Positions 1-7,274 of a stretch of DNA of 33,023 nt are shown in pieces. Location: contig DAOTUB010000107.1 in the NCBI GenBank assembly GCA_034437455.1, forward strand, positions 1 to 33,023. Direction: 5' to 3'. Within the stretch, counting starts at the first letter, position 1; each line of letters begins with the position of its first letter. This DNA comes from DAOTUB01 sp034437455 (GTDB taxonomy: Bacteria; Chloroflexota; Anaerolineae; B4-G1). A program made the position numbers and the translations under genes. A model generated the notes under the pieces. It did not search any database. It saw nothing but the letters and a program-made list of their open reading frames with translations, and was not told where the DNA came from.

Positions 1-120
1 AGCCGATTTGTTCGCAAGACCTTGTCCTTTTCCAAGTCAGATCGCTTTCATGAAGCGGCCTTGAGGCTATTCATCCATCGCTATAATCAGCTACGGGTGC
101 AAGCCATCAGTCAATTTTAG
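1..120 (+). CDS. IS1-family transposase, C-terminal fragment (partial)
   Basis: The window opens inside a reading frame that ends in TAG at 118-120. The 39 visible residues include RKTLSFSKSDRFHE and LFIHRYN. This matches the end of IS1 InsB-type DDE transposases, where an RKT-x-FSKS block is followed by a helix with the last catalytic-region residues. The enzyme cuts and joins IS ends. The 5' part lies outside the window, so intactness cannot be judged. It is followed by a perfect 7-bp hairpin and a repeat-rich non-coding stretch, as expected next to an insertion sequence. Family assignment rests on a short match. Confidence 0.7.
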   Translation, partial: SRFVRKTLSFSKSDRFHEAALRLFIHRYNQLRVQAISQF

Positions 121-127
121 CCACTAC

Positions 128-145
128 CCGAGGGAGTACCCTCGG
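128..145. repeat. Perfect 7-bp hairpin just after the transposase stop
   Basis: CCGAGGG and CCCTCGG flank the 4-base loop AGTA, 8 bases after the transposase stop. No T-run follows on the + strand, so an intrinsic terminator is doubtful. It may be part of the IS right end or a transcript-end structure. Confidence 0.5.
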
Positions 146-182
146 ACGCTCAAGTAGATGCGTTGCAGTCGAATATCCTCAA

Positions 183-445
183 GTCGGCGAGGGGCGTCTC
201 GCGGTCGCAAGCTCCAATCGAACCCACCACAGCGGCGGCCTGCAAACGACGCAGACCGCCTCGTCTGTCGGCGCAGGCGCTCTGGCCGTCGAACCGCTCC
301 ACATCGAATTGCGCCCCACCACATACTCGTCACCCTGAGCGGAGCCAAAGGGTCTCCAGTCTCGACAACGTGAGATTTCTCGGCTGCGCTCGAAATGACG
401 CTCGTCGGCGAGGGGCGTCTCGCGGTCGCAAGCTCCAATCGAACC
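183..445 (+). repeat. Two 42-bp direct repeats with related decayed blocks between
   Basis: The same 42 bases (starting GTCGGCGAGGGGCGTCTCGC) occur at 183-224 and 404-445. Between them a second motif (CGAACC-CTCCAC-TCGAA) near 291-310 recurs at 441-460 with a few changes. The segment 334-400 contains CTCGGCTGCGCTCGAAATGA, a type of sequence often seen as an intergenic dispersed repeat in environmental genomes (recalled, not searched). The 500-base gap 121-623 shows no convincing gene; open frames there run through the repeats and lack start signals. Confidence 0.7.
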
Positions 446-532
446 ACTCCACGTCGAAGCGCACCCCATTCGTCAGCACCACCATCATCAATTGGCCACG
501 GCTCCTCAGGTGTGAGGCTGACACACGCCACC

Positions 533-560
533 TTGCGCCAGGGGACGGGTGTGGTAAGAT
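533..560 (+). promoter_or_regulatory. Candidate sigma70 promoter for the 624 gene
   Basis: TTGCGC (533-538) and TAAGAT (555-560) are separated by 16 bases, about 65 bases before the start codon of the small membrane protein that leads into queA. It is the first plausible promoter after the repeat region. Confidence 0.4.
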
Positions 561-623
561 CGTAACATCATCAAACGGTGAAATGTCATAACGTAAACTC
601 CATTTTAGCACAAGGAGGAAAGA

Positions 624-989
624 ATGTATCAACAACCGTGGTACCTCATCTTACTTCCCGCGCTGCCGATTTTGTTAACCCATCTGGCGGGCGCTATCGT
701 GGCGGTCATCCTATTGGTACGCCAGGAGCAAAAAAGTACCCCGGCGATCCTGGCCTTGATCGGCTTTGGCGTGCTTTTCATTCTGGACCTGGCCGAGTTT
801 GGCCGAGGGCCGCTGGTCGGATGGGTGGGCCGGCAGGCGGTGCGCCAGTTCTTTGCCATCAACACCGGCGTGGGTTGCTGCTGTAGTGTCTTTGACGTGG
901 TCGCTACCGTCTGCCTCATCGTTGCCCTGTGGCAGGCCGTGTCGGGCGCCACAGCCGGGATACCAGAGGACATCAAATCGCTCGATTGA
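624..989 (+). CDS. Small hydrophobic membrane protein, unknown function
   Basis: A 121-residue protein with three or four likely membrane helices (about residues 5-32, 40-58, and 83-107 including a Cys triplet near residues 85-87). I do not recognise a family. The start is well supported: AAGGAGG at 612-618, five bases before ATG. The frame ends in TGA overlapping the TTG start of queA by two bases, so the two genes are probably translated from one mRNA. The even spread of glycines and the short loops suggest a compact helical bundle. Nothing visible indicates a substrate, and a link to queA is likely only transcriptional. Confidence 0.75.
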   Translation: MYQQPWYLILLPALPILLTHLAGAIVAVILLVRQEQKSTPAILALIGFGVLFILDLAEFGRGPLVGWVGRQAVRQFFAINTGVGCCCSVFDVVATVCLIVALWQAVSGATAGIPEDIKSLD

Positions 990-2038
990 AGACCGCCGAG
1001 TTCGACTACGAACTGCCGCCCGAGCGGATCGCCCAGACTCCCCTCGAGCCTCGCGACGCCTCTCGCTTGATGGTGGTGGATCGGCACGCGAGTGAGATCG
1101 CCCACTATCATTTCTACGACCTGCCGGATTTTCTCCGACCGGGCGATCTGCTGGTGCACAACGAGAGCCGGGTCATTCCGGCCCGGCTCTTTGCCCGCAA
1201 ACCGACCGGCGGGAAGGTAGAGATCCTGCTGCTGCACCGACGGGCCGAGCGCGTCTGGGAGGCGCTGGTGGGAGGGAAGCGGGTGCGCGTGGGAATGCGC
1301 CTGGCGCTGCTCGACAGCCCCGGTGGACAACCGACCGGCGCGATGGCCGAGGTGGTGGAAGCGGGCGAGCGCGGGATGCGCGTATTGGCCTTCGACCGGC
1401 CCGCGCTGCCGCTGGCGGAGCAGGTGGGCGTCACGCCACTGCCGCCCTATATCCACACCCCGCTGGCCGACGCCGAGCGTTACCAGACCATCTATGCGCG
1501 CGCGCCTGGTTCGGCGGCGGCGCCCACGGCCGGCCTCCACTTTACGCCCGCCCTGTTGCGCCGGCTAGAGGAGATGGAGGTGCGCTCTGCCTTTGTCACC
1601 CTGCACATTGGCCTGGATACCTTCCGCCCGGTGCAAGAGGAGGACATCCAGGAGCACTCCATGCACACTGAATACTGCTCGCTGGCGTCAGAGACAGCCG
1701 AGCAGATCAACCAGGCCAAACGCGAGGGACGGCGCGTGGTAGCGGTGGGGACGACGAGTGTGCGAGTGCTGGAGAGCGCAGCGACTAAATCACCAACCGT
1801 CCATCATCCATCGTCCATCGTCCAACCTTTCGAGGGAGCCACCGATCTGTTCATCTACCCCGGCTACGAGTTCCGCGCCGTGGACGTGCTGCTCACCAAT
1901 TTTCACCTGCCGCGCTCGACGCTCCTGATGCTGGTGGCCGCTTTTGCCGGTAAGGAGCTGTTGGATCGCGCCTATGCCGAGGCGATCCGGGAGCGTTACC
2001 GCTTTTACAGTTTCGGCGACGCGATGCTGATCCTCTAA
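986..2038 (+). CDS. queA: S-adenosylmethionine:tRNA ribosyltransferase-isomerase
   Basis: QueA transfers and isomerises the ribosyl group of SAM onto 7-aminomethyl-7-deazaguanine in tRNA, making epoxyqueuosine. The 350-residue length is typical. Recognised blocks are FDYELPPERIAQTP at the N-terminus, LLVHNESRVIPARL, PTAGLHFT, LHIGLDTFRPV, VAVGTTSVRVLE and ATDLFIYPGYEF followed by TNFHLPRSTLLMLVAAF. The start is placed at TTG 986, overlapping the upstream stop, because homology begins there; longer frames back to 929 read into the upstream gene. An insertion of about 12 residues after VRVLESAA is coded by a triplicated 7-mer (see repeat at 1801). Cytoplasmic tRNA modification. Confidence 0.95.
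   Translation: MKTAEFDYELPPERIAQTPLEPRDASRLMVVDRHASEIAHYHFYDLPDFLRPGDLLVHNESRVIPARLFARKPTGGKVEILLLHRRAERVWEALVGGKRVRVGMRLALLDSPGGQPTGAMAEVVEAGERGMRVLAFDRPALPLAEQVGVTPLPPYIHTPLADAERYQTIYARAPGSAAAPTAGLHFTPALLRRLEEMEVRSAFVTLHIGLDTFRPVQEEDIQEHSMHTEYCSLASETAEQINQAKREGRRVVAVGTTSVRVLESAATKSPTVHHPSSIVQPFEGATDLFIYPGYEFRAVDVLLTNFHLPRSTLLMLVAAFAGKELLDRAYAEAIRERYRFYSFGDAMLIL
1801..1821 (+). repeat. Triplicated heptamer inside queA
   Basis: Three tandem 7-mers, CCATCAT, CCATCGT, CCATCGT, lie within the queA frame. Three copies equal 21 bases, so the frame is kept. They code for part of a Ser/Pro/His-rich insert before the FEGATDLFIYPGY block that most QueA proteins lack. Confidence 0.75.
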
Positions 2039-2056
2039 ATTGAGGTTAGCGATGAC

Positions 2057-2084
2057 TTGACCATTCGGTCAATCCGAGTACAAT
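2057..2084 (+). promoter_or_regulatory. Promoter with overlapping palindromic operator-like site
   Basis: TTGACC (2057-2062) and TACAAT (2079-2084) are 16 bases apart, about 54 bases before the formyltransferase start. The -35 box is the left half of a perfect inverted repeat, TTGACC-ATTC-GGTCAA (2057-2072). A dimeric regulator binding there would block the promoter, but no dedicated regulator gene is adjacent. Confidence 0.55.
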
Positions 2085-2137
2085 TTGCCCTGACGTCCGT
2101 TGCCGGTGCAAGCGCGGTTCAACATCAAGAGGGTTCT

Positions 2138-2851
2138 ATGTCTCTGCACTTTGCTTTCCTGGTGCTCAAGGAACATCCTTACGGGCGGGAGATGCTGCGC
2201 ATTCTGCTGAAGCAAGGTTTCCGTCCCGGTCTGATCATCGAAGAAACCTCCCCTGTGGCAGATGAGGAGCGGCAAAAGTTCCTCGCCCGCATCGCCGGAC
2301 AGCCCGTGCCGCCGACCATCACCGATCTCGTCACCGGGCTGGACATTCCCCGCCGCGAGGTGAGCAACCACAACGACATCGCCTGTCGAGAGATGCTGGA
2401 AGCCTTCGACCCGGAGGTGGTGGTGCTGGGCGGCACCCGCATCATCCGCCCGGCCATTATAGCGATCCCGCGCTGGGGTATGGTCAACGCCCACCCCGGG
2501 CTCTTGCCATGGCTGCGCGGCTCTTCGTCGGTGGGATGGGCGCTCTACAAAAACATGCCGATTGGCTCCACGGTCCATTTCATCGAGGAGGAGATTGACA
2601 CCGGGCCGATCATCCTGTGGCGGCAACTGCCGGTCCGCCGAGGAGAGACCTACGAGCAGATCGTGCGTCGGATACTCACCCTCTCCGGCGAACTGATGGC
2701 CGAGGCGCTGGTGCTACTCGAGGTGGGAGAGGTGGTAAAAATTCCTCAGGACAAGGTCATCGGAGAGACCCTGCGCGTGATACCGCCCGAGCTTTTGGAA
2801 AAGGCCAAGGCTCGGTTGACCGAGGGCCGCTACAGTCACTTTGAGGATTAG
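2138..2851 (+). CDS. Formyltransferase-family protein
   Basis: A 237-residue protein with the catalytic domain shared by methionyl-tRNA formyltransferase, GAR transformylase and sugar formyltransferases, which use 10-formyltetrahydrofolate. The Asn-His-Asp triad of the family is visible: N117 and H119 in VNAHPGLLP and D154 in EEIDTGPIIL. GSTVHFIEEE and the G-rich loop WLRGSSSVGWAL also fit. It lacks the C-terminal anticodon-recognition domain of a true Fmt and is not a clear PurN. The start is ATG 2138 with AGAGGG at 2128-2133; upstream residues in the same frame look non-coding. It is followed after 33 bases by kynureninase, probably in one transcript. Its substrate is unknown. Confidence 0.85.
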   Translation: MSLHFAFLVLKEHPYGREMLRILLKQGFRPGLIIEETSPVADEERQKFLARIAGQPVPPTITDLVTGLDIPRREVSNHNDIACREMLEAFDPEVVVLGGTRIIRPAIIAIPRWGMVNAHPGLLPWLRGSSSVGWALYKNMPIGSTVHFIEEEIDTGPIILWRQLPVRRGETYEQIVRRILTLSGELMAEALVLLEVGEVVKIPQDKVIGETLRVIPPELLEKAKARLTEGRYSHFED

Positions 2852-2884
2852 GTGATTTTCAGGTGCACCTGCTTTGAGGAAAAT

Positions 2885-4162
2885 ATGAGCGATATGACTT
2901 TTGAACCAGGGGCTGCCTTTGCCCGGCGGCTGGATGTCGAGGACAAACTGGCCTCTTTCCGAGATAGTTTCGTCATCGCCGAGCCTGACCTGATCTATGT
3001 GGACGGCAACTCTCTGGGTCGGCTGCCCCGCCAGACGGTGGAGCGCGTGCAGACGGTGGTAGAGGAAGAGTGGGGGTGCGACCTCATCCGGGGCTGGAAT
3101 ACGGGTTGGTTCGAGGCGCCCACCCGCGTGGGAGAAAAGATCGCGCGGCTGGTGGGCGCGGGGCCGGGCCAGGTCGTGGTCAGCGACTCGACCTCGGTCA
3201 ACCTCTTCAAGTTGGTGATGGCCGCGCTCACGATGCAACCGGAGCGCGACCGCATTGTCAGCGACGTGATGAACTTTCCCTCCGATCTCTACATCCTCCA
3301 GGGGTGCATTCGCCTGCTGGGCGACCGCCAGCATCTGCACCTGGTTCCCTCGGCGGACGACGTCACCGTGGATCGGCAGACGCTCTTTGACGCGATTGAC
3401 GAGCGGACGGCGCTCGTCACGCTCTCCCACGTCACCTTCAAGAGCGGCTTTCTCTACGACGCAGCGGCGGTGACGGAGCGGGCCCACCAGATGGGGGCGC
3501 TGGTTCTGTGGGACCTGAGCCACTCCGTCGGTGCAGTCCCGGTGGAACTGGATGCCTGGAACGTGGACCTGGCGGTGGGATGCACGTACAAGTATCTCAA
3601 CGGCGGTCCTGGCTCCCCGGCCTTTTTGTACGCGCAGCGCGACTTGCAGGAGGAGACACTATCCCCTGTCTGGGGTTGGTTCGGCCAGCGCTCGCCCTTC
3701 GCCTTCGACCTGGAGTACGAGCCGACAGAGGGAGCGACCCGTTTCCTGGTGGGTACGCCGCCCACGATCTCGCTGTTGGCGATGGAGCCGGCCATCGATC
3801 TCGTGCTGGAGGCGGGACTGGACCGCATCCGCCGCAAGTCGATCCGGCTGACTTCTTACCTGGTCTACCTGGCGGACGCCATTCTTTCGCCGTTGGGTTT
3901 TACGCTCGGTTCGCCCCGAGATCCGGCCCGGCGCGGTTCTCACGTCAGCGTGCGCCATCCAGAGGGATATCGGATCAACCGGGCCTTGATCGAGGAGATG
4001 GCCGTCATCCCCGACTTTCGCGAGCCGGACAACATCCGCCTGGGCCTGGCACCGCTCTACACGACCTTCACCGAGGTTTGGGAGACGGTGGATCGCCTCC
4101 GGCGAGTGGTGGAGGAAGAGCGGCACCTGAAATATTCATTGGAAAGACTGGCAGTGACTTAG
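2885..4162 (+). CDS. kynU: Kynureninase
   Basis: A PLP-dependent hydrolase that splits kynurenine (or 3-hydroxykynurenine) into anthranilate (or 3-hydroxyanthranilate) and alanine. At 425 residues it is full length. Supporting blocks are IYVDGNSLGRLP, WNTGWFE, VVSDSTSVNLFK, LWDLSHSVGAVPVEL and GCTYKYLNGGPGSPAF, where K236 should form the Schiff base with PLP. FLVGTPPTISL and DNIRLGLAPLYTTF in the C-terminal domain also match. The start ATG 2885 follows GAGGA four bases upstream. No tryptophan dioxygenase or kynurenine formamidase gene lies in the window, so the pathway is incomplete here. It ends one base before the convergent OsmC gene. Confidence 0.93.
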   Translation: MSDMTFEPGAAFARRLDVEDKLASFRDSFVIAEPDLIYVDGNSLGRLPRQTVERVQTVVEEEWGCDLIRGWNTGWFEAPTRVGEKIARLVGAGPGQVVVSDSTSVNLFKLVMAALTMQPERDRIVSDVMNFPSDLYILQGCIRLLGDRQHLHLVPSADDVTVDRQTLFDAIDERTALVTLSHVTFKSGFLYDAAAVTERAHQMGALVLWDLSHSVGAVPVELDAWNVDLAVGCTYKYLNGGPGSPAFLYAQRDLQEETLSPVWGWFGQRSPFAFDLEYEPTEGATRFLVGTPPTISLLAMEPAIDLVLEAGLDRIRRKSIRLTSYLVYLADAILSPLGFTLGSPRDPARRGSHVSVRHPEGYRINRALIEEMAVIPDFREPDNIRLGLAPLYTTFTEVWETVDRLRRVVEEERHLKYSLERLAVT

Positions 4163-4163
4163 C

Positions 4164-4583
4164 TCAATCTTCCTCGACAATCTCATAATCGTAAGTGATC
4201 TCGGCTTTGCCGCGCACTGTCGCGGCGACAGAGCAATACTTTTCCTCTGATATTCGGATCGCGTCGTTCACTGCTTTCGCGCGCAGCTTTCTGCCCCGCA
4301 GCACGTAGTGGAGATGGATCTTGCGGTAGGTCCAGGGTGGATGTGGATCCTGCTCGCCGGTGACGGTGATCTCCAATCCGGTCAACTGCTGGCGTTTCTT
4401 TTGGAGAATTTCGACCACGTCGTAGGCAGTGCATCCCCCCAGTCCCACCAACAATAATTGGGAAGGACTCATCCCCGTACCGTTCTCCTCATCCTGCGAG
4501 GACATCACGACGGAGTGCTTGCTCTCGTCGGTGCCGACGAACTGTTTCTTATTGAGCCATGTAATCTGCACGGTTTTAGCCAC
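4164..4583 (-). CDS. OsmC/Ohr-family protein
   Basis: A 139-residue protein of the OsmC superfamily, small dimeric peroxidases with two reactive cysteines that reduce hydroperoxides. The conserved cysteines are present: C51 in GLGGCTAYDVV and C117 in SEEKYCSVAAT. MSPSQLLL and the C-terminal ITYDYEIVEE also fit. The start is GTG at 4583, with GGAGG ten bases upstream; its G is the last base of the DUF72 stop codon, which indicates translational coupling. Some family members lack peroxidase activity, so the substrate is uncertain, but both cysteines suggest it is active. Confidence 0.88.
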   Translation of the reverse strand: MAKTVQITWLNKKQFVGTDESKHSVVMSSQDEENGTGMSPSQLLLVGLGGCTAYDVVEILQKKRQQLTGLEITVTGEQDPHPPWTYRKIHLHYVLRGRKLRAKAVNDAIRISEEKYCSVAATVRGKAEITYDYEIVEED

Positions 4584-5362
4584 TAATCTGTTTCCTCCAT
4601 CAATGTTTTTAACTGTCGTGCCGTGCCAACCGCTTGCCCCTGCCAGTGGTTGTTCATATAAACCAGCGTCAACGGCGATTCCTCGTCCAGTTGACGGATC
4701 TTTGGTATCCATTCCGTCAACTCCCCGTCGCTGTAGATATAGTCGTATCGCTCCCAGGCCTCGTCGTGCTGCCACCACTTTTCGCGGTTTCTGCCGTGAA
4801 AGCGCACGTAGGCGACCGGGCCGGTCGCGACCGCCACCGGCGGCACCAAGTTCTTGAAACGCGGCTGATCCACGCAGCAGAAGCCAAAGTTTAGTTCGCG
4901 CAGCTCGTCAAAGGTGCGCTCGGTGATCCACTCGCGAGAGCGGAACTCGACCACGACGGGCAGGTCACCGAACCCCTCGCGCACGCGCTTGAGATAGGCA
5001 CGGTTCGTCTTGTTGGCGTGGAAGGAGTAAGGGAACTGGGCCAGCACGCAGGCGAACTTTTCCGCGTCGATCAGTGGAGCCAGCCCCGCCACGAACTGCT
5101 CCATCTGCGGCTCCGGTTCCTTCCGCTCGTGGGTGATGCCCTTGTACGCCTTGACAGTGAAGAGAAACCCTTCGGGGACCTTGTCCGCCATGCGGCCCAA
5201 CGTGCGGGCGTCGGGGATGCGGTAGTAGCTAAAGTTCAGCTCGCAGGTGGGGAATTCGCCGCCGTAAAAGGTGAGCCATTCCTGCCTGGGCAACCCCTGG
5301 GGATACACCGGCCCGACCCAATCTTTGTAACTGAAACCACTGGTGCCGATCAGAACCGTCAT
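4583..5362 (-). CDS. DUF72-family protein (TIM-barrel)
   Basis: A 259-residue member of the widespread DUF72 family, whose fold is a TIM barrel and whose function is unknown. Family marks are IGTSGFSYKDWVG-VYP at the N-terminus, EFPTCELNFSYYRIP, VEFRSREW, FGFCCVDQPRF, AYVRFHGRN and LVYMNNHWQGQA near the end. The start ATG 5362 is preceded by a GGAGGGGG ribosome-binding site; the longer frame to 5398 has no such support. The gene shares its last base with the OsmC start, an arrangement suggesting co-translation. Length is normal for the family. Confidence 0.9.
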   Translation of the reverse strand: MTVLIGTSGFSYKDWVGPVYPQGLPRQEWLTFYGGEFPTCELNFSYYRIPDARTLGRMADKVPEGFLFTVKAYKGITHERKEPEPQMEQFVAGLAPLIDAEKFACVLAQFPYSFHANKTNRAYLKRVREGFGDLPVVVEFRSREWITERTFDELRELNFGFCCVDQPRFKNLVPPVAVATGPVAYVRFHGRNREKWWQHDEAWERYDYIYSDGELTEWIPKIRQLDEESPLTLVYMNNHWQGQAVGTARQLKTLMEETD

Positions 5363-5404
5363 CTTCCCCCCTCCCTTGGCTATTGCCATCCCACGCAAGG
5401 TTGG

Positions 5405-6052
5405 CTAACCAGCCACCAGATCAACCCCGACCCAGATAAACCGCACCCCGGTATAAACAAGAAACAGGCCACACGCCAGCAAAAGCGCCTGGTAGATACC
5501 GTCAGTAAACCAGCGTCGCCCCGAAACCACGAGCAACGCCGTCAGCGCGTTCCAGGCGTAATCGGCCAGAATGTGGCCCACGTAAAAGAACGTCAGCGCG
5601 ATCAGCCCTTGCTGTTGCGCCATCAACACGTACCCACCGCCCACGCCGATCCACCAGAGATACCAAAAGGGATTGCCCACCGTCGCCGCGATTCCCAGTC
5701 CGATCAGGTTACCTCCCTCCGCCGCCTGGGGACCCTCGTCAGCCTGGGGCATCTTCAACTGTCGCCGCGCCGCCTTCCAGGCCATTATCCCGCCCATCCG
5801 CAGCAGGAACAGTCCGCCCAGGACGCCGAGCGCTGCCGCCAGGATGGGACGATCCAACACGTGGCCCATCCCCAACGCCAGCGCGCCTACCATGAGCAGT
5901 TCCATCAACACGTGACCGGTGGAAATCAGCGGCCCCGCGCGAAAGCCCCGCCGAGCGCCCTCGGTGACGACCGCCATGCTGAGCGGCCCTGGGCTCATCG
6001 TGGCGGCGAGCGCCACGCCAAACGACCACATAAACAGGCTAAGATAGCTCAT
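5405..6052 (-). CDS. LysE-type amino-acid exporter family protein
   Basis: A 215-residue inner-membrane protein with about six predicted helices. The N-terminal signature MSPGPLSMAVVTEGARRGFRAG is the LysE/RhtB family hallmark, and GIAATVGNPFWYLWW in the second half is the usual internal repeat (NP motif). The family exports amino acids or related solutes. I chose ATG 6052 because the conserved region begins there; a TTG at 6076 would add eight residues. Neither start has a strong ribosome-binding site. It ends 42 bases before the DUF72 start on the same strand and may be its operon leader. Confidence 0.87.
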   Translation of the reverse strand: MSYLSLFMWSFGVALAATMSPGPLSMAVVTEGARRGFRAGPLISTGHVLMELLMVGALALGMGHVLDRPILAAALGVLGGLFLLRMGGIMAWKAARRQLKMPQADEGPQAAEGGNLIGLGIAATVGNPFWYLWWIGVGGGYVLMAQQQGLIALTFFYVGHILADYAWNALTALLVVSGRRWFTDGIYQALLLACGLFLVYTGVRFIWVGVDLVAG

Positions 6053-6067
6053 AGGGAACTCGGTTGT

Positions 6068-6097
6068 AATGAACAACGATCAATGAACAATGAACAA
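6068..6097 (+). repeat. Short heptamer-type repeat, AATGAACAA x3
   Basis: AATGAACAA occurs at 6068, 6082 and 6089, the last two at a 7-base period, in the gap between the LysE gene and the nucleotidyltransferase gene. The period equals that of the repeat inside queA, but the sequences are unrelated. Confidence 0.5.
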
Positions 6098-6108
6098 ATC
6101 CAGAGGTG

Positions 6109-6696
6109 CTAGTCCAGCTTGTTTTGATCTAGTAACTCACGCCAGATGCCAAAAACTCCTATCCTGGCCGCTTCACGGGTAATGTAGGCCAGGTCGAGTT
6201 CCGGGCCAGACACGCGCAAGATTCCTGCAACGTCGTCCAGATGCCGGGAGGACTGGCTGTCTTGATAAGCGCGCAATTTGGTCAGAATGACTGACTCGGG
6301 CGGCATATAGGCGACCTGACGGAACTCGTCAAAGTGTTTCATCCGACGATGCTTAAAAGCCCACGTGTGAATGGGATCGCGCTCGGCAACGTGGAAATCG
6401 ATCTTGATCCCGGTTTCAAGATGGATCGTGTTAAAGTAAAAGTGTTGCTCCATCGCCTCCTTGATCGCTTCAGCCGAGACATAGTAGCCATCCTCCTCCA
6501 GCAGCCGGGCCAAGGTGTTCACGTCGTTGTGGTGCAAGCGCACTACGAGGTCCATATCTTGCGTGAAGCGAGGTTCGCCATACATCACTGCCGCTACCCC
6601 GCCCCAGATCACGTATTCGATTCCGGTGGCCTCAAGAATGTCAATCACTCCGCCAAAGGCGCGGTTCTGTTCCAGTTGCGTGACCATGGTATTCAC
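6109..6696 (-). CDS. Nucleotidyltransferase-fold protein (AbiEii/DUF6036-like)
   Basis: A 195-residue protein with a minimal nucleotidyltransferase core: a GG motif in IWGGVAAVMYGEPRFTQDMDLVV with the D-x-D metal pair at about D47 and D49, followed by a third acidic site in KIDFHVAE. VILTKLRAYQDS and RHLDDVAGIL resemble the C-terminal part of AbiEii/DUF6036 proteins. Such proteins transfer nucleotides to RNA or protein, and several act as toxins. It starts at GTG 6696, overlapping the upstream partner stop as GTGA, so the two are co-translated. ATG 6687 is an alternative start. Toxin function is an inference from family and pairing. Confidence 0.8.
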   Translation of the reverse strand: MNTMVTQLEQNRAFGGVIDILEATGIEYVIWGGVAAVMYGEPRFTQDMDLVVRLHHNDVNTLARLLEEDGYYVSAEAIKEAMEQHFYFNTIHLETGIKIDFHVAERDPIHTWAFKHRRMKHFDEFRQVAYMPPESVILTKLRAYQDSQSSRHLDDVAGILRVSGPELDLAYITREAARIGVFGIWRELLDQNKLD

Positions 6697-7274
6697 TCCA
6701 CGACAGGCTCGACTCCCGTTACCAATCGGCGCACCTCAGCCTCAACCTGTTCCTCATCCCAGTCTGGGTGACGCGAACGGGTTCCAATCTTTGCCTGATG
6801 AAGGGCGAATTCAAACATCTCGAACATGCCGCGCATCTTGCGAGCATCATTCATTGAGCGATAGATCTCGATCTGTATGGGGTTGGGAGGTTCTTTGTAG
6901 CCCGACCTCTTTTTGGCTTTTACAACTGGCTCCTTGAGGTAGTAGCCCTCTACCTCTGGCGTATCACTGTAGCCGATGCGGATACCCCATGCGCGCAGGG
7001 CGGCGACATCGGCCTCCAACGTCTGCTCTGCCTGCACGCCGAAGCAGTCCTCTCCCAACCAGGTCTCAACCTCCGTCCGCAGCTCGGAGCCGGGATGCGG
7101 GCGACCATCCCTCAGCGCCTCGACTATGGCCATCCGACGGGCCAAAGAGGGGTCGGCCTCGGCCTGCGCCGCCAGGATCCACAGCCACGGAGTGTCTCTT
7201 TGGTTGCTCGGCAAGCGATCCAGCGCGGCGTGTCGCCAGGTTTCCAGCCACGCATTGTCGTGTCGCTCAGTCAT
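6693..7274 (-). CDS. Partner protein of the nucleotidyltransferase; possible antitoxin
   Basis: A 193-residue protein without a family I can name with confidence. The N-terminal 60 residues are helical and Trp-rich. The middle has WGIRIGYSDTPEVEGYYL, like a small winged-helix segment. The C-terminal 55 residues (IEIYRSMNDARKMRGMFEMFEFA, then SRHPDWDEEQVEAEV) look like the helical module commonly encoded beside stand-alone nucleotidyltransferases. Its ATG lies inside the end of ftsK (8-base overlap, ATGACTGA) and its stop overlaps the next start by four bases, so three genes are tightly coupled. An antitoxin or adaptor role is inferred only from this context. Confidence 0.7.
   Translation of the reverse strand: MTERHDNAWLETWRHAALDRLPSNQRDTPWLWILAAQAEADPSLARRMAIVEALRDGRPHPGSELRTEVETWLGEDCFGVQAEQTLEADVAALRAWGIRIGYSDTPEVEGYYLKEPVVKAKKRSGYKEPPNPIQIEIYRSMNDARKMRGMFEMFEFALHQAKIGTRSRHPDWDEEQVEAEVRRLVTGVEPVVE

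Noticed and set aside
124..635. Several overlapping open frames of 71-142 codons on both strands
   Set aside because: They run through the direct repeats, lack ribosome-binding sites and read as low-complexity Arg/Ser/Pro protein. They are chance frames in GC-rich repeat DNA.
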